DNA from: Paenibacillus beijingensis
GTDB lineage: Bacteria > Bacillota > Bacilli > Paenibacillales > Paenibacillaceae
Direction of reading: 5' to 3'
NCBI RefSeq assembly: GCF_000961095.1
Contig: NZ_CP011058.1
Coordinates: 3,809,501-3,873,500 of the forward strand
DNA length: 64,000 bases
This document shows positions 1 through 9,059 of the stretch, piece by piece. Made by a program: the position numbers and the translations under genes. The stretch's first letter is position 1, and each line of letters begins with the position of its first letter. The notes beneath the pieces are model-generated. The model saw only the letters and a list, made by a program, of their open reading frames with translations, had not been told where the DNA came from and ran no database searches.

Positions 1-656
1 AAGGCGAGAAAGTGACCAGCATGGTCCGGCGTTACGGCGCGGTCGCCGGGGTCAATGCGGGCGGCTTCGCCGATCCGAACTGGAAGGGCAACGGCTTCCA
101 GCCGATTGGCGTCGTCATTTCGCAGGGCAAAGTCTATTATGAGGACCTGGATAAAAAGGGCGAGACGCAAATCGTCGGCATCGATAAGCAGGGCAAAATG
201 GTTGCGGGCCATTATTCGTTGAAGGAATTGATCGCCATGGGTGTGCAGGAAGGAGTCACCTTCCAGCCGCGCATCATTGTGAACGGCAAAGGGCTGGTGA
301 AAAATCACGCCGACGGCTGGGGCATTGCGCCGCGTACCGCAATGGGGCAGCGCGCCGACGGAGCGATCATTTTCGTCGTGATCGACGGCCGCCAGCCCGG
401 CTACAGCATCGGGGCCGACCTGTACGACGTTCAGAAAATTATGCTGGACCACGGCGCGGTCATTGCCGCCAATCTGGACGGCGGTTCATCGAGCGTTCTG
501 GTTAATGAAGGCGGTATCGTCAATAAACCTTCGTCCAAACACGGCGAGCGGTATTTGCCGACGGCATGGCTCGTCTTCGACCATCCGGAGGAAGCGCAAA
601 TTCCGAATGTTTGGGAAGGTTTGACCGCGAAAGATATCGACCCGGCAAAATGGTAG
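1..656 (+). CDS. Phosphodiester glycosidase (NAGPA-domain) protein, 5' truncated by window edge
   Basis: C-terminal part of a phosphodiester glycosidase/exopolysaccharide biosynthesis-type protein (NAGPA domain). The frame is open to the left edge (G-E-K precedes the GTG at 12), so the true start lies outside the window. Family signatures visible: GVNAGGF near the start of the readable part, GIAPRTAMG in the middle and NLDGGSSSVL near the end, the last being the most conserved block of the family. Such proteins are usually exported in Firmicutes and carry an N-terminal anchor, which would be in the missing part. A terminator follows directly. The substrate is not known for this branch. Confidence 0.85.
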   Translation, partial: GEKVTSMVRRYGAVAGVNAGGFADPNWKGNGFQPIGVVISQGKVYYEDLDKKGETQIVGIDKQGKMVAGHYSLKELIAMGVQEGVTFQPRIIVNGKGLVKNHADGWGIAPRTAMGQRADGAIIFVVIDGRQPGYSIGADLYDVQKIMLDHGAVIAANLDGGSSSVLVNEGGIVNKPSSKHGERYLPTAWLVFDHPEEAQIPNVWEGLTAKDIDPAKW

Positions 657-677
657 GATAATAGCTGAACGTGCGAG

Positions 678-713
678 AAGGACCATTCCGGATTGCGGAG
701 TGGTCCTTTTTTT
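678..713 (+). terminator. Intrinsic terminator of the NAGPA-domain gene
   Basis: Twelve-base arms (AAGGACCATTCC / GGAGTGGTCCTT, one wobble pair) around a 7-nt loop, followed by a T run. Confidence 0.85.
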
Positions 714-752
714 CGGTATGATGATGTCAAAACTGGAAGGGAGATTATTCAT

Positions 753-1472
753 TTGTCCTCTGTTGAACTCATTTATCCCGAAGCAATTCTATTTGATATG
801 GACGGAACCTTACTCCAGACCGAAACGCTGCTCATTCATGTTCATCCCCGTTTGTTCGCTGCATTAAGGGAAGAAGGGCTGTACACGGGTGAAACCCCGC
901 CGGTCGACGAACTGATCGCATGCCTCGGCATGCTGCTGGAGGAAATTTGGAAGAAAGTGATGCCGGATGCTTCCGAAGCGGCCCGCCGCCGCGCGGACGA
1001 GCTGATGCTGCAGTACGAGCTGGAAGAGCTGGAGGCCGGCAACGGCTCCCTGTATCCGAAGGTGGCCGAAACGCTGCGGGAGCTGAAAGCCCGCGGCATT
1101 AAGCTGTTTGTGGCAAGCAACGGTCTTGAGCATTATGTGAAAGGAATCGTCAAAGTAAAAGGAATGGACGATCTGTTCGACGATCTGTACAGTGCGGGCG
1201 AGTACGAAACCGCAAGCAAGGTCGAGCTTGTGGCCCTGCTGATGGAGAAGCACGGCATTAAACAAGGATGGATGGTCGGTGACCGCTCCTCCGATGTCGA
1301 GGCGGGCAAAGGCAACGGCCTTGCTGTGATCGGCTGCGCTTACGCCGGTTTCGGCGGCAATGCCGAGCTGGCCGGCGCGGACGTATGCATCGAACACTTC
1401 GAGCAGCTGCTCGCGCTTCTGCCGAAACCGGAAGCTGCAAAAGAAGATCTCTCATCCGAAATCACCGGCTGA
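753..1472 (+). CDS. HAD-superfamily phosphatase
   Basis: HAD hydrolase of about 239 aa, beta-phosphoglucomutase/Gph-like class. Motif I is FDMDGTLLQTE near the N-terminus, with a helical cap inserted after it. Motif II is VASNG. The C-terminal motif MVGDRSSDVEAG carries the metal-binding aspartates. It probably dephosphorylates a small cytosolic phospho-metabolite; the substrate cannot be predicted. Start: the frame opens at 693, but that lies inside the preceding terminator, so TTG at 753 with GGAAGGG about 11 nt upstream is chosen. Single gene flanked by terminators. Confidence 0.85.
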   Translation: MSSVELIYPEAILFDMDGTLLQTETLLIHVHPRLFAALREEGLYTGETPPVDELIACLGMLLEEIWKKVMPDASEAARRRADELMLQYELEELEAGNGSLYPKVAETLRELKARGIKLFVASNGLEHYVKGIVKVKGMDDLFDDLYSAGEYETASKVELVALLMEKHGIKQGWMVGDRSSDVEAGKGNGLAVIGCAYAGFGGNAELAGADVCIEHFEQLLALLPKPEAAKEDLSSEITG

Positions 1473-1485
1473 ACCGGCATTGCGC

Positions 1486-1516
1486 CCGCTTCGCGGCGAA
1501 GCGGCTTTAGATTTTT
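1486..1516 (+). terminator. Terminator of the HAD gene
   Basis: Eight-base perfect stem CCGCTTCG / CGAAGCGG with a 3-nt loop, then CTTTAGATTTTT. It overlaps the stop codon of the convergent GGDEF gene. Confidence 0.6.
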
Positions 1517-3114
1517 ACGGCCGGTCTGGAAAACTTGCGTACGGTGCCGCCTGTGATGAAATGCACCGCATTGCGGCCGCCGCGTTTCGAACTGTACAGC
1601 GCCCGATCGGCTTCGCTCAGTACGGATTCGAGCGCCATTATGTCCGTATGCGGCGCCGCTTCGGCAGCGCCGAAGCTGGCGGTTGGGGCAAGCGGGCCGA
1701 ATGCGGTCGTTATCGGGCTTGTTTCAATATCGCGCCGGATCCGGTCGGCGATAAGTGCGGCCTGCTCCACGGTCGTATCCGGCAGACAAAGGACGAATTC
1801 TTCACCTCCGTACCGGCCGATCAAATCCCGGGTCCGCAAATTTTTTTTGCATATACTCACAATGTGCTTCAGCGCCTGATCGCCTGCGGCATGACCCAAG
1901 CGGTCGTTAATCGATTTGAAATGGTCAATGTCCAGCAGCAAAAACGACAGCGGGGCACGGGAGGAACGGGCCTGCTCCAGCAGCCTGCGGCTCTCGTGCA
2001 TAAAGTGGGTCCGGTTGTAAATTTGCGTCAACCCGTCGTAGTTGGCCAAATAAAGGAGCCGCTCCTGCAGCCTTTTTTTCTCGGTGACGTCGATCAGGAC
2101 GACGATTGTGCCGACGGCAGCGTTTTTCGGCTTCAGCGTGGAGAACCGAATCTCGTAATATAAATGCTCGTCCCCGTTTATCCATTCGGCTTCGACCTCA
2201 TCGGGAAGCGACTTGTCCGCACCTGCGGTGGCTGCTCCGAAAAACCCGGGCTGCAGCTTCCAAACGTTCCCGATCGGCTTGCCGATCACCGAAGCGTCGA
2301 GCGTGGGCAGCATCCGAACGGCAGCCGCGTTATAATCGACGACTCTGTCCGCGTTATCCAGTACAAGAACCCCGTCCCTCATACTCTCGAATATATACTC
2401 CCGGGCGACAGGAGACACCGTAAGCATGTTCGCCGATAAAATCGCCCAAATATAGAGCGCGGAAGTCACGCTTAGCAGTACCGGGACGGGATCCATCCCG
2501 TAAGGAGACAGTCCCATCAAATACAAAAAAGACCCGACAATCGGAATTAAATGTCCGGCTAGCCAAATGACGATTTGTTTGCGGAAGGCCGGAAGCGTCC
2601 GGTTCCACTTCCATACAAGCAGACAGACAGAGGCAAATAAACACCCGAACGTGTAGCTGCCGTGCACGATATACCATTCCCCGCGCACAATGTCCACCAG
2701 CGGCGAAGGTCCGTCCTGGCGCAAATAGATCGAGCGGTAAAACAGATGATGCAAAGGATTGGTCGTCACCATGATCAACGTTGCGGAGGGTATGAGAAAC
2801 AGTCCCCACATTTTTTTTCGCGTCAAAAATTTATCAAGCCCGACATAATAAAGCGTCATGATCAGGCTGCAGGGAGCTGCGAAAGGCATGCCGACATATT
2901 CGATGTTGATCCAGAACTGAATCTCTTTGAGCGATGAGCTCGCCAGCTCCATGGCAAATCCGAAGGCATAAACAGCCGAAGTGAACGATGTCCAGACAAA
3001 CGCCCGCATTCCGGAGAAGGACGTCGTGCGGAAATAAGCGTAGACGCCAAGCAGAACGTTGAACACGCCGGCAATTGCGACAATGACGACATAATTGGAA
3101 ATGATGTTATTCAT
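1507..3114 (-). CDS. Membrane diguanylate cyclase: 7TM sensor, PAS, GGDEF
   Basis: 535-aa predicted c-di-GMP synthase. Residues 1 to about 230 form seven hydrophobic segments resembling the 7TM region found at the N-terminus of some histidine kinases. A PAS-like domain lies around 240-345 (ends in VVLIDVTEKKRLQERL), then the GGDEF domain (about 350-520). The active loop is intact as GGEEF (residues 436-440), and RTRD just upstream fits the inhibitory I-site RxxD, so feedback inhibition by c-di-GMP is likely. No EAL domain is present. The signal sensed is unknown. Monocistronic; convergent with the HAD gene. Confidence 0.9.
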   Translation of the reverse strand: MNNIISNYVVIVAIAGVFNVLLGVYAYFRTTSFSGMRAFVWTSFTSAVYAFGFAMELASSSLKEIQFWINIEYVGMPFAAPCSLIMTLYYVGLDKFLTRKKMWGLFLIPSATLIMVTTNPLHHLFYRSIYLRQDGPSPLVDIVRGEWYIVHGSYTFGCLFASVCLLVWKWNRTLPAFRKQIVIWLAGHLIPIVGSFLYLMGLSPYGMDPVPVLLSVTSALYIWAILSANMLTVSPVAREYIFESMRDGVLVLDNADRVVDYNAAAVRMLPTLDASVIGKPIGNVWKLQPGFFGAATAGADKSLPDEVEAEWINGDEHLYYEIRFSTLKPKNAAVGTIVVLIDVTEKKRLQERLLYLANYDGLTQIYNRTHFMHESRRLLEQARSSRAPLSFLLLDIDHFKSINDRLGHAAGDQALKHIVSICKKNLRTRDLIGRYGGEEFVLCLPDTTVEQAALIADRIRRDIETSPITTAFGPLAPTASFGAAEAAPHTDIMALESVLSEADRALYSSKRGGRNAVHFITGGTVRKFSRPAVKI

Positions 3115-3192
3115 TCTCTTCTTATTCCGTACGCACGCAGGAGGAGACTGAAGATTTGTGCGAAATTCACGAGCTGCGGCCCTTTCTTGTCA

Positions 3193-3220
3193 TCGTATCT
3201 TGAACTTTGGTTCAGACAAT
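3193..3220 (-). promoter_or_regulatory. Possible sigma-A promoter of the GGDEF gene
   Basis: On the minus strand TTGTCT (3220-3215), 16 nt, TACGAT (3198-3193), about 80 nt before the start. Sequence match only. Confidence 0.4.
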
Positions 3221-3289
3221 TGATTGTAACCCGTAATGGAAGGATAGGGAATAGGAAACTTTAGAAGGCGGGGGCCGCGCCGTTATGGA

Positions 3290-3333
3290 ACGAAAAAGAA
3301 AACCTCCGGCGCCCGAAGTCGGGCGTCCGAAGG
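3290..3333 (-). terminator. Terminator of the yhe-like operon
   Basis: On the minus strand nested arms CCTTCGG / CCGGAGG and CGCCCG / CGGGCG, followed by TTTTCTTTTTC. It lies 20 nt after the last gene of the ATP-grasp operon. Confidence 0.75.
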
Positions 3334-3353
3334 TCAAGCCGGTTGGACAGGGG

Positions 3354-4568
3354 CTATATGCTCGAACGGCCATAACGGCTTCCGCTCGTCTTCCGTATTT
3401 TTTCGGCCGTTCGCGAACCGGCAGCACGGCCCCGGGCGGAGTGCCGTCTGCCGCCGTTCGTCCGGCTGCTCCGCTTCTTGCGTTCATACAGCCACATGGC
3501 GTATTCCAATGGCCGCGCGATCGCCCGCTGATACGTTTCGGTGTCGCCTGTTTTGGCGAATACTTCGCGCGCGGGCTTAGGGTTGACTTCGAGCAGCCAA
3601 ATGCTGCCTTTGCGGTCGATCGCAATATCGAGCGCAAGCTCGCACAGGCGGCCGTACTGCCGCTCCAAATAAGCCGCCACCTCGATGCCGAATTTCTCGG
3701 TCTCCAGGCGAATGGATTCCGCTTTCACATCATCGCCGATCCATTTCCCGAGCAGCTCTTTCATCGTCACCGCTTTGCCGCCGCCGTGCAGATTGGACGT
3801 TACGCTGCGGGCGGCTCCGATCCGTCCGGCACCGCCGGTTGCCGCCCATTCGCCGCGGCTGTTCTTCTGGACGAGCAGCCGGTAATCGTGAACTCTGCCA
3901 CTGGACAGCTTCAGCTGAATGCCCTGCTGCACCACATAGCGCCGGCCGTTCAGATCCCAGGAAGCCAGCCGCTCAAAGAGCGTTGATGCATCGGCTTTCT
4001 GGGGAGGAATAATACGCCGCGCCTGGTCGCGGCCCTGGATAAGGTAGCCGCCGTTTTTCTGTTTCTCGATCCGCAAAATGCCGCGCCCGCCGGTGCCGTT
4101 AATCGGCTTCACATAAACGAGCGGATATTTGCGGAGCATATCGGCAAGGTCCTGCGGCTTCTCGTAAATGTCGGTTTCGGGCAGCCGTTCGCGAAAGCGC
4201 GCATCTTCCTTGAGCGTCAGGTATACCGTCCATTTGTTGCGCAGCGGCCGGTTCAGAAACGTCAGGTGCCCGTAACGGGCCCGGAACTTCTTCAGCTGCT
4301 CGAACCGGTGGCTGCGCTGGATTCGGCAGCGGTCGTAAATGAGATTGGGAAACGGTCTCCATTTGCGGCTCCAAGTCTCTTTGTCGGGATCGTACATATG
4401 GGCGTGAATGCGGTTCGACGAATAGTTGACGTCCTGAGGAGTGAAGACGAACACTTCCAGTCCCATCTTCCTTCCGGCAACCGTCATCCGCCGATAGATC
4501 GTTTTTTCTTCCAATAGGCCGTCGTCATTGAGGTATAAAGTTAGAATGCCAAGTACGGGCTGCGTCAA
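3354..4568 (-). CDS. YheC/YheD-like endospore coat-associated ATP-grasp protein (YheC-type, copy 5)
   Basis: About 404 aa, short (YheC-like) form. An N-terminal domain (LGILTLYLND, about 1-120) precedes an ATP-grasp fold: the nucleotide loop VKPINGTGGRGILRIEK, QQGIQLKLSSGRVHDYRLLVQKN, and a C-terminal metal-binding ELALDIAIDRKG...EVNPKP. YheC/YheD are reported as spore-coat associated; the ligase reaction is unknown. Start: a GTG at 4577 abuts the AAGGAG (4582-4577) with no spacing, so TTG at 4568 (8-nt spacing) is preferred. The C-terminal tail is rich in Arg and Ser. Last gene of the operon; its 5' end overlaps the acetyltransferase frame and its leader is built from a hairpin repeat. Confidence 0.85.
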   Translation of the reverse strand: MTQPVLGILTLYLNDDGLLEEKTIYRRMTVAGRKMGLEVFVFTPQDVNYSSNRIHAHMYDPDKETWSRKWRPFPNLIYDRCRIQRSHRFEQLKKFRARYGHLTFLNRPLRNKWTVYLTLKEDARFRERLPETDIYEKPQDLADMLRKYPLVYVKPINGTGGRGILRIEKQKNGGYLIQGRDQARRIIPPQKADASTLFERLASWDLNGRRYVVQQGIQLKLSSGRVHDYRLLVQKNSRGEWAATGGAGRIGAARSVTSNLHGGGKAVTMKELLGKWIGDDVKAESIRLETEKFGIEVAAYLERQYGRLCELALDIAIDRKGSIWLLEVNPKPAREVFAKTGDTETYQRAIARPLEYAMWLYERKKRSSRTNGGRRHSARGRAAGSRTAEKIRKTSGSRYGRSSI

Positions 4569-5283
4569 TTTCGCCACTCCTTAAGGTTTTGCCGGAGGCA
4601 AAACCGCTTCGTAAGCCAGAGCTGCAGGTTTTGCCGGAGGCAAAACCACTTCGTAAGCCAGGGTCATCGGTATTGCCGGAGGCCGGTCTGTTCCGCAAAC
4701 CGGAGCTTGCCGGCCGTTGCGATAGCGGCGAGAGCTGTGAGGGCGTCTTCCGATCGCCGGCCGCGACGCCGCTTCCTGCCGGAGAGGGGGGGCCGGACTT
4801 AAACAGCAGCGTCGGCTTCCCCGTTGGCCCCTCGGTTAAGGCGACAGCGGTCATGCCGGCCCGGAAACACATCTTCAGGCTTGCCGTGTTGTCCGCGGCA
4901 ACTTTGCACTGCAGCCGGCCCCAATTCCGCTGCAGGCGCTCAAGCAGCAGACTGCCGAGTCCGCGGCCGCGAACCTTCGGATGAACGGCCACGATGCAGG
5001 CCGTCTCGCCGGCGTCGCGGGCGAATGCGGCACCGGCCAGTCTGCCGCCTACAAATGCCGCCGCGATCGCAGCCGCAGGCGCCGGCTCCCCCGGAACGGG
5101 CGTCAATTCGGCCAAGCGGGCAGAAGCCAGCATCTCCATGCCGGCTTCGGTCAGGCGCCCTTCGCTCCAGCGCTCCAGCTCCCCGAGCAGCTGCGTCCGC
5201 AGCACCATCCACTCGCTCCCGGACAATAGCTTAACCGTCAAACGGCTGCGGCTTTGCTCTTGCAGGCTCTTGTTGTTGTCCAT
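4525..5283 (-). CDS. GNAT acetyltransferase with repeat-derived C-terminal tail
   Basis: 252-aa frame. Residues 1 to about 165 form a GNAT N-acetyltransferase: the acetyl-CoA loop is VHPKVRGRGLGSLLLERL, followed by AADNTASLKMCFRAGM. The remaining ~85 residues are low-complexity and contain near-repeats of GLRSGFASGKT, encoded by the palindromic DNA repeat at 4581-4690. This tail is probably a by-product of repeat insertion rather than a domain. The stop overlaps the next gene by 44 nt. It sits inside a five-gene YheC/D-like operon, so it may act on the same coat or peptide substrate, but that is inference. ATG start with GGAGG 11 nt upstream. Confidence 0.75.
   Translation of the reverse strand: MDNNKSLQEQSRSRLTVKLLSGSEWMVLRTQLLGELERWSEGRLTEAGMEMLASARLAELTPVPGEPAPAAAIAAAFVGGRLAGAAFARDAGETACIVAVHPKVRGRGLGSLLLERLQRNWGRLQCKVAADNTASLKMCFRAGMTAVALTEGPTGKPTLLFKSGPPSPAGSGVAAGDRKTPSQLSPLSQRPASSGLRNRPASGNTDDPGLRSGFASGKTCSSGLRSGFASGKTLRSGEIDAARTWHSNFIPQ
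4581..4690 (-). repeat. Palindromic hairpin repeat, two full units plus one decayed
   Basis: Read on the minus strand, each unit is CTTACGAAG followed by a perfect hairpin GGTTTTGCC-TCC-GGCAAAACC. The last unit runs straight into the AAGGAG ribosome site of the downstream ATP-grasp gene. The same family occurs at 39165-39310. Confidence 0.8.
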
Positions 5284-5322
5284 GCTTCTCGCGCCTCCAG
5301 CTCCTGCCTTAACTCTTGTCGG

Positions 5323-6465
5323 TTATTCTTGCTTTTTGCGGATCAGATAAGAACCGTATTGAAAAATGCGTTCCAACGATTTGCGGCGGATATGGGGCTC
5401 GTCAAATTTCATCGGCTTGGCGTTCGCTTCGAAAAACCATAAATTTCCTTCGTGGTCGATGCCAAGATCCATCGACATTTCTCCAAGCAGGTATCCGGAT
5501 CCGCGCTCAATCTGTCTGGCCAGAACGATGGCGGTCGTCCGTGCGCGCCGCAGCATTGCGCCTGCTTTATCCGGACCAAAAAAATGGTTAATCAGCTTCT
5601 CCGGCTCTTCAATGGTCCCTCCGCGCGGAACATGGGTCGTAATGCTCAAGCTGCCCGCGACGCGCGCCCCGATCCCCGTCAGATCCCAATGACCGCTGCC
5701 GTTCTTCTGCAGCAGCGCGCGCAGGTCGAACTGGCGCTCGTGGTAAGAGGCAAGCTGAATGCCCTGCTGCGCAATATACGCTTCGCCGTTGCTTTCCTGC
5801 TGGATGCGCGACCACAGCTTGCCGAGCGAAGAACAATTGAAGGTGCTGCTTTTGCGGCTCTCCTGAATTTTCAACCGGTAGGGAAGCGGCTTATCCGGCT
5901 GCAGGCGCAGCGTCATAATCCCTTTGCCGGCCTTGCCGCTCACCGGCTTGAGATACAAGTAAGGATGCTTGCGGATCATCCTGTCGAGTCCGCCTTGTGA
6001 AATCAGTCTGCGGGTCGAAGGAACGTAAGGTTTGGTCACCTTCGATTGCTTGAGCCACTCGAACAGCTGCCATTTGTTAAAAAAAGACGGATTAAACAGT
6101 CCTTTGATGCGCGGATGCTCCATGCAGGCGGCGAGCTTGCGCTGCACGTCCGGCTGCAGTTCGTCCTCCCGCTGCGGAATCCGGTTATAGATGAGATCGG
6201 GAAAAGGAAACAGCTTCTTTTCCCATACGTTCGACTTATCCTTCGGGAGGTAGCCATACAACATTTTACGCGTCAGCTTTAAATTTTTGACCGTTAAAAC
6301 GTAAACGATATAGCCCATATCCTGTCCGGTGTGGATCAAATCGGAAAAATTGCCGCGGTTGCCGCGAAACTGCAGCGCCGCGTCATCCATCGTAAGGATG
6401 GCAAGCACCGGACGTTTGGCGGTCAGTTCCGGGGTCGGAGATGCTGTAGTGAGATTAATCTCCAT
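5323..6465 (-). CDS. YheC/YheD-like ATP-grasp protein (YheC-type, copy 4)
   Basis: 380 aa, short form. N-terminal segment RPVLAILTMDDAALQFRGNRGNF, then DLIYNRIPQRE. The ATP-grasp core includes LYLKPVSGKAGKGIMTL (nucleotide loop), QQGIQL...FDLRALLQKNGSGHWDLTG, and the C-terminal EMSMDLGIDHEGNLWFFEANAKP with acidic metal ligands. ATG start with GGGGAGG upstream. It overlaps the upstream ATP-grasp gene by 11 nt, and the acetyltransferase starts 39 nt after it. Probably made during sporulation; biochemical role unknown. Confidence 0.88.
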   Translation of the reverse strand: MEINLTTASPTPELTAKRPVLAILTMDDAALQFRGNRGNFSDLIHTGQDMGYIVYVLTVKNLKLTRKMLYGYLPKDKSNVWEKKLFPFPDLIYNRIPQREDELQPDVQRKLAACMEHPRIKGLFNPSFFNKWQLFEWLKQSKVTKPYVPSTRRLISQGGLDRMIRKHPYLYLKPVSGKAGKGIMTLRLQPDKPLPYRLKIQESRKSSTFNCSSLGKLWSRIQQESNGEAYIAQQGIQLASYHERQFDLRALLQKNGSGHWDLTGIGARVAGSLSITTHVPRGGTIEEPEKLINHFFGPDKAGAMLRRARTTAIVLARQIERGSGYLLGEMSMDLGIDHEGNLWFFEANAKPMKFDEPHIRRKSLERIFQYGSYLIRKKQE

Positions 6466-7843
6466 CAGCTGCCCCTCCCCTGAAACGGCTCAAATAAAGG
6501 CAGTGCTCCAGTATATATTCCAGCGATGCGCGCCCCTCGGCCTTAAGCGACGGATGCTTGAAGATGGACCGTCCAGGCTTGGCGTTCGCCTCAAACATCC
6601 AAACTTCGCCGTCCTTATCGATGCCGATGTCGAGGCCAAGCTCGCCGAGCCGGTGCGGATAATTGCGCTCGATCGATTCCGACAGCCGGATGGCGACCTT
6701 CTTCGCTTTTTCCAGCACATCGGAAGCCTGGTTGCCGAATGCGCGGCTGAGCGCGCTTTCCGGCGTCATGAGCGACCCTCCGTTCTTAATATGGGTCGTA
6801 ACGCTGCCGCGTCCCGCTTTTTTGGCGCCGATTCCTGCCGGAACCCACTCGTTCTTGCCGTTTTTGTGCATATGAAAGCGGAAATCGATCGGGCAGCCGT
6901 CGATTTCGACGAGGCGGATGCCCTGCTGGACCACATACCCGTTCAGCGAGCTGCCGTGGCGGGAGTGCAGCATCCGCATCAGGCTCTGGAAGCTGTTAAA
7001 GCGCAGCAGCACATTTTTGCCGTTGTTACGGTAGCGGGCGAAATAGCCTTTATTCGGCTGGTAGGTCAGACGGTAGATCCCGATGCCGAGGCTGCCGCCG
7101 GTCGGCTTGAAATAAAGAAAATGGTGCCTCTCGAGCAGCTCCTTGATCTTCTCGTTCGAAGGAGCGGAGATCGATTCGGGAAGATGGCGCAGCGCCTCGG
7201 TATCTTTGTCGAGCATCCGGTAAACGTCGGACTTGTTGAAGAAGCTCCAGTTGAAGAACGGAATTTTTTTGCGGACGAATCGCTCCCGGAGCGTTGAAAT
7301 ATATTCGGTCGTCTCGGCTTTGCGGCTCGGGAGACGGTTATAGACGACGTCCGGCAGCGGGACGATTTTGCGGTACCATCCGCCTTCGGCGTTCAGAAAA
7401 TGGCCGTTTACCGTCTCCTGCTGCCAATTGATGTCGCGGGGCGTAAAGGCGAAGAAATACGCTTTTTTCTCCCCCAAGCGAATCAGTTCCTTAATAAACC
7501 CGGTGCGCGGTCCAAAAGGAACGGAGGCGGAGCGGAGGATTCCGGGGGAATCGGTCAGGACGCCGACGAGCGGACCGAGCTGAACCTCGTCGTCAGACGA
7601 GTTCAGGACGTACACATTGCCCGTTTTGGGCACCCGGATCGATTGTCTGACGCCGGCCGACAAATATATATGGTTGCCCTGCCGTTTGATCGGACGAACC
7701 GATGCTTGGATGGACTCCTTGCCCAGCTTGATTCTCATTCTTTTCTTCCCGGATAGCTTCAACGAATGATAGAGCTGCCCCGACAAATAAATGACGTTGT
7801 CGGCGGCTTGGGAGAAGTGCACGTTGCAAAGTTTTAAACTCAT
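6455..7843 (-). CDS. YheC/YheD-like ATP-grasp protein (YheD-type, copy 3)
   Basis: 462 aa, long (YheD-like) form. An extra N-terminal beta-rich domain of ~100 aa (VHFSQAADNVIYLSGQLY... to VYVLNSSDDEV) precedes LGPLVGVLTDSPG and the ATP-grasp region: LYFKPTGGSLGIGIYRL, QQGIRLVEIDGCPIDFRFHM, then ELGLDIGIDKDGEVWMFEANAKP. The frame is open to 8032, but ATG at 7843 is chosen: AGGAGG lies 7 nt upstream and the ATG overlaps the previous stop as ATGA, so translation is coupled. The 63 upstream residues are out-of-frame sequence of the preceding gene. Confidence 0.88.
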   Translation of the reverse strand: MSLKLCNVHFSQAADNVIYLSGQLYHSLKLSGKKRMRIKLGKESIQASVRPIKRQGNHIYLSAGVRQSIRVPKTGNVYVLNSSDDEVQLGPLVGVLTDSPGILRSASVPFGPRTGFIKELIRLGEKKAYFFAFTPRDINWQQETVNGHFLNAEGGWYRKIVPLPDVVYNRLPSRKAETTEYISTLRERFVRKKIPFFNWSFFNKSDVYRMLDKDTEALRHLPESISAPSNEKIKELLERHHFLYFKPTGGSLGIGIYRLTYQPNKGYFARYRNNGKNVLLRFNSFQSLMRMLHSRHGSSLNGYVVQQGIRLVEIDGCPIDFRFHMHKNGKNEWVPAGIGAKKAGRGSVTTHIKNGGSLMTPESALSRAFGNQASDVLEKAKKVAIRLSESIERNYPHRLGELGLDIGIDKDGEVWMFEANAKPGRSIFKHPSLKAEGRASLEYILEHCLYLSRFRGGAADGD

Positions 7844-9054
7844 GGATGAACCTCCTGAACGTTCTCCGTGTGGTGGTTTCGTGTAGAGTTGCCGTCTGTT
7901 TTCCGATTCGGTTGCGGCACAGGCGGTGCGGCGGCAGCCGATGAACCGCGGCTGGACAGCAGCCGCGCGTAAAGCAGCGGCTGACGCACCGCTTTGATGG
8001 AGATTGGGCTGCCCGGATGTTCCAGAAAGCATGCGCGGCCGGGTTTGGAGTTGGCTTCAAGCAGCCACAGCCGGCCGTCCGGCTCGATGCCGAAATCAAA
8101 TCCGAGCTCGGCAAGCCGCCCGCAGCGGGACTCAAGCGTCTGCGCTGCAAGGAGAGAGGCACTGCGGATCCGCTTAAGCAGCGATTCCGCCAGCTGGCCG
8201 CCGAACATCATGGACAGCGATTCAGCCGCTTCGGCCGGCTCGCCGCCGCCGTGCAGATTCGATGTGACGCTGCCGGGAAGTCCTTTGCGAACCGAGCAGC
8301 CGGTAAGCGACCAGCGGCCTTTGCCGTTCTTTTGAACGAGTGCCCGGACATCGAACGGGCGGCCTTCCGGATCATATAAGTTTAGAGCGGGCTGGAGCAA
8401 ATAAGCGGTGCGCCCTGCAAACCGCGCCGCGCGCCGGACGCATTCGTCCTCGCCGGCAATTACGGTGCTGAAGGTCCGGTTGCTGCCGGTGCGGCCTGCC
8501 GCCAGCCAGCTTCCTTTCTCCGGCGCAGGGGTAATACGAAGCACGCCCTTGCCCTGCATGCCGGCGTCAGGCTTGATGAAGAGCGAACCTCCGAACCGTC
8601 GAAGCGCGGCGCGAAGCGATTGCACTCCTTCGCAGCGCAAAGTATCGGGAAGCAGAGGGGCAAGCTGCTCGCAGCCTGCAAGCAGCTCTTGCACATGAAG
8701 CTTGCCGGGCAGCGGTCGGCTTAAGCGCGAAAACGGTTTGCACCGGTGCATCTGGGCCAGCATCGCCGCGCCGGCGGCCTGCTCCTCGGCGCTGCCGTAA
8801 TGGCTGCGGTCGTACACGACATCGGGCAGCGGAACTTGCTCCTGCAGCCAGCTTCCGCCCCGCCCGGGCCGGTATCCAAGCAGGCGCCGTTCGTGGGGAT
8901 CCCACAAGTTTGGAGAAAAGACGTAGACGGTCATGCCAAGCGCCGCCCCGCTGCTGCAAAGCGCGAGCAGAAACGGCGCTTCGGGAAGACGGAGCGGGCG
9001 TGCGGAAGCAATGGAAGCGACAAGGACGCCAAGAACGGTGTTGCTAGGGCGCAT
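7840..9054 (-). CDS. YheC/YheD-like ATP-grasp protein (YheC-type, copy 2)
   Basis: About 404 aa, short form. Begins MRPSNTVLGVLVA; then VPLPDVVYDRSHYG, the nucleotide loop LFIKPDAGMQGKGVLRI, QPALNLYDPEGRPFDVRALV and the C-terminal ELGFDFGIEPDGRLWLLEANSKP. A GTG at 9063 directly abuts GAGAGG, so ATG at 9054 gives better spacing. The 3' end overlaps the next gene as ATGA. More Ala- and Arg-rich than its paralogues. Confidence 0.86.
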   Translation of the reverse strand: MRPSNTVLGVLVASIASARPLRLPEAPFLLALCSSGAALGMTVYVFSPNLWDPHERRLLGYRPGRGGSWLQEQVPLPDVVYDRSHYGSAEEQAAGAAMLAQMHRCKPFSRLSRPLPGKLHVQELLAGCEQLAPLLPDTLRCEGVQSLRAALRRFGGSLFIKPDAGMQGKGVLRITPAPEKGSWLAAGRTGSNRTFSTVIAGEDECVRRAARFAGRTAYLLQPALNLYDPEGRPFDVRALVQKNGKGRWSLTGCSVRKGLPGSVTSNLHGGGEPAEAAESLSMMFGGQLAESLLKRIRSASLLAAQTLESRCGRLAELGFDFGIEPDGRLWLLEANSKPGRACFLEHPGSPISIKAVRQPLLYARLLSSRGSSAAAAPPVPQPNRKTDGNSTRNHHTENVQEVHP

Positions 9055-9059
9055 ACGTT

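Noticed and set aside
7844..8032. N-terminal extension of the third ATP-grasp protein
   Set aside because: It is out-of-frame sequence of the preceding gene; ATG 7843 has AGGAGG and the ATGA overlap.
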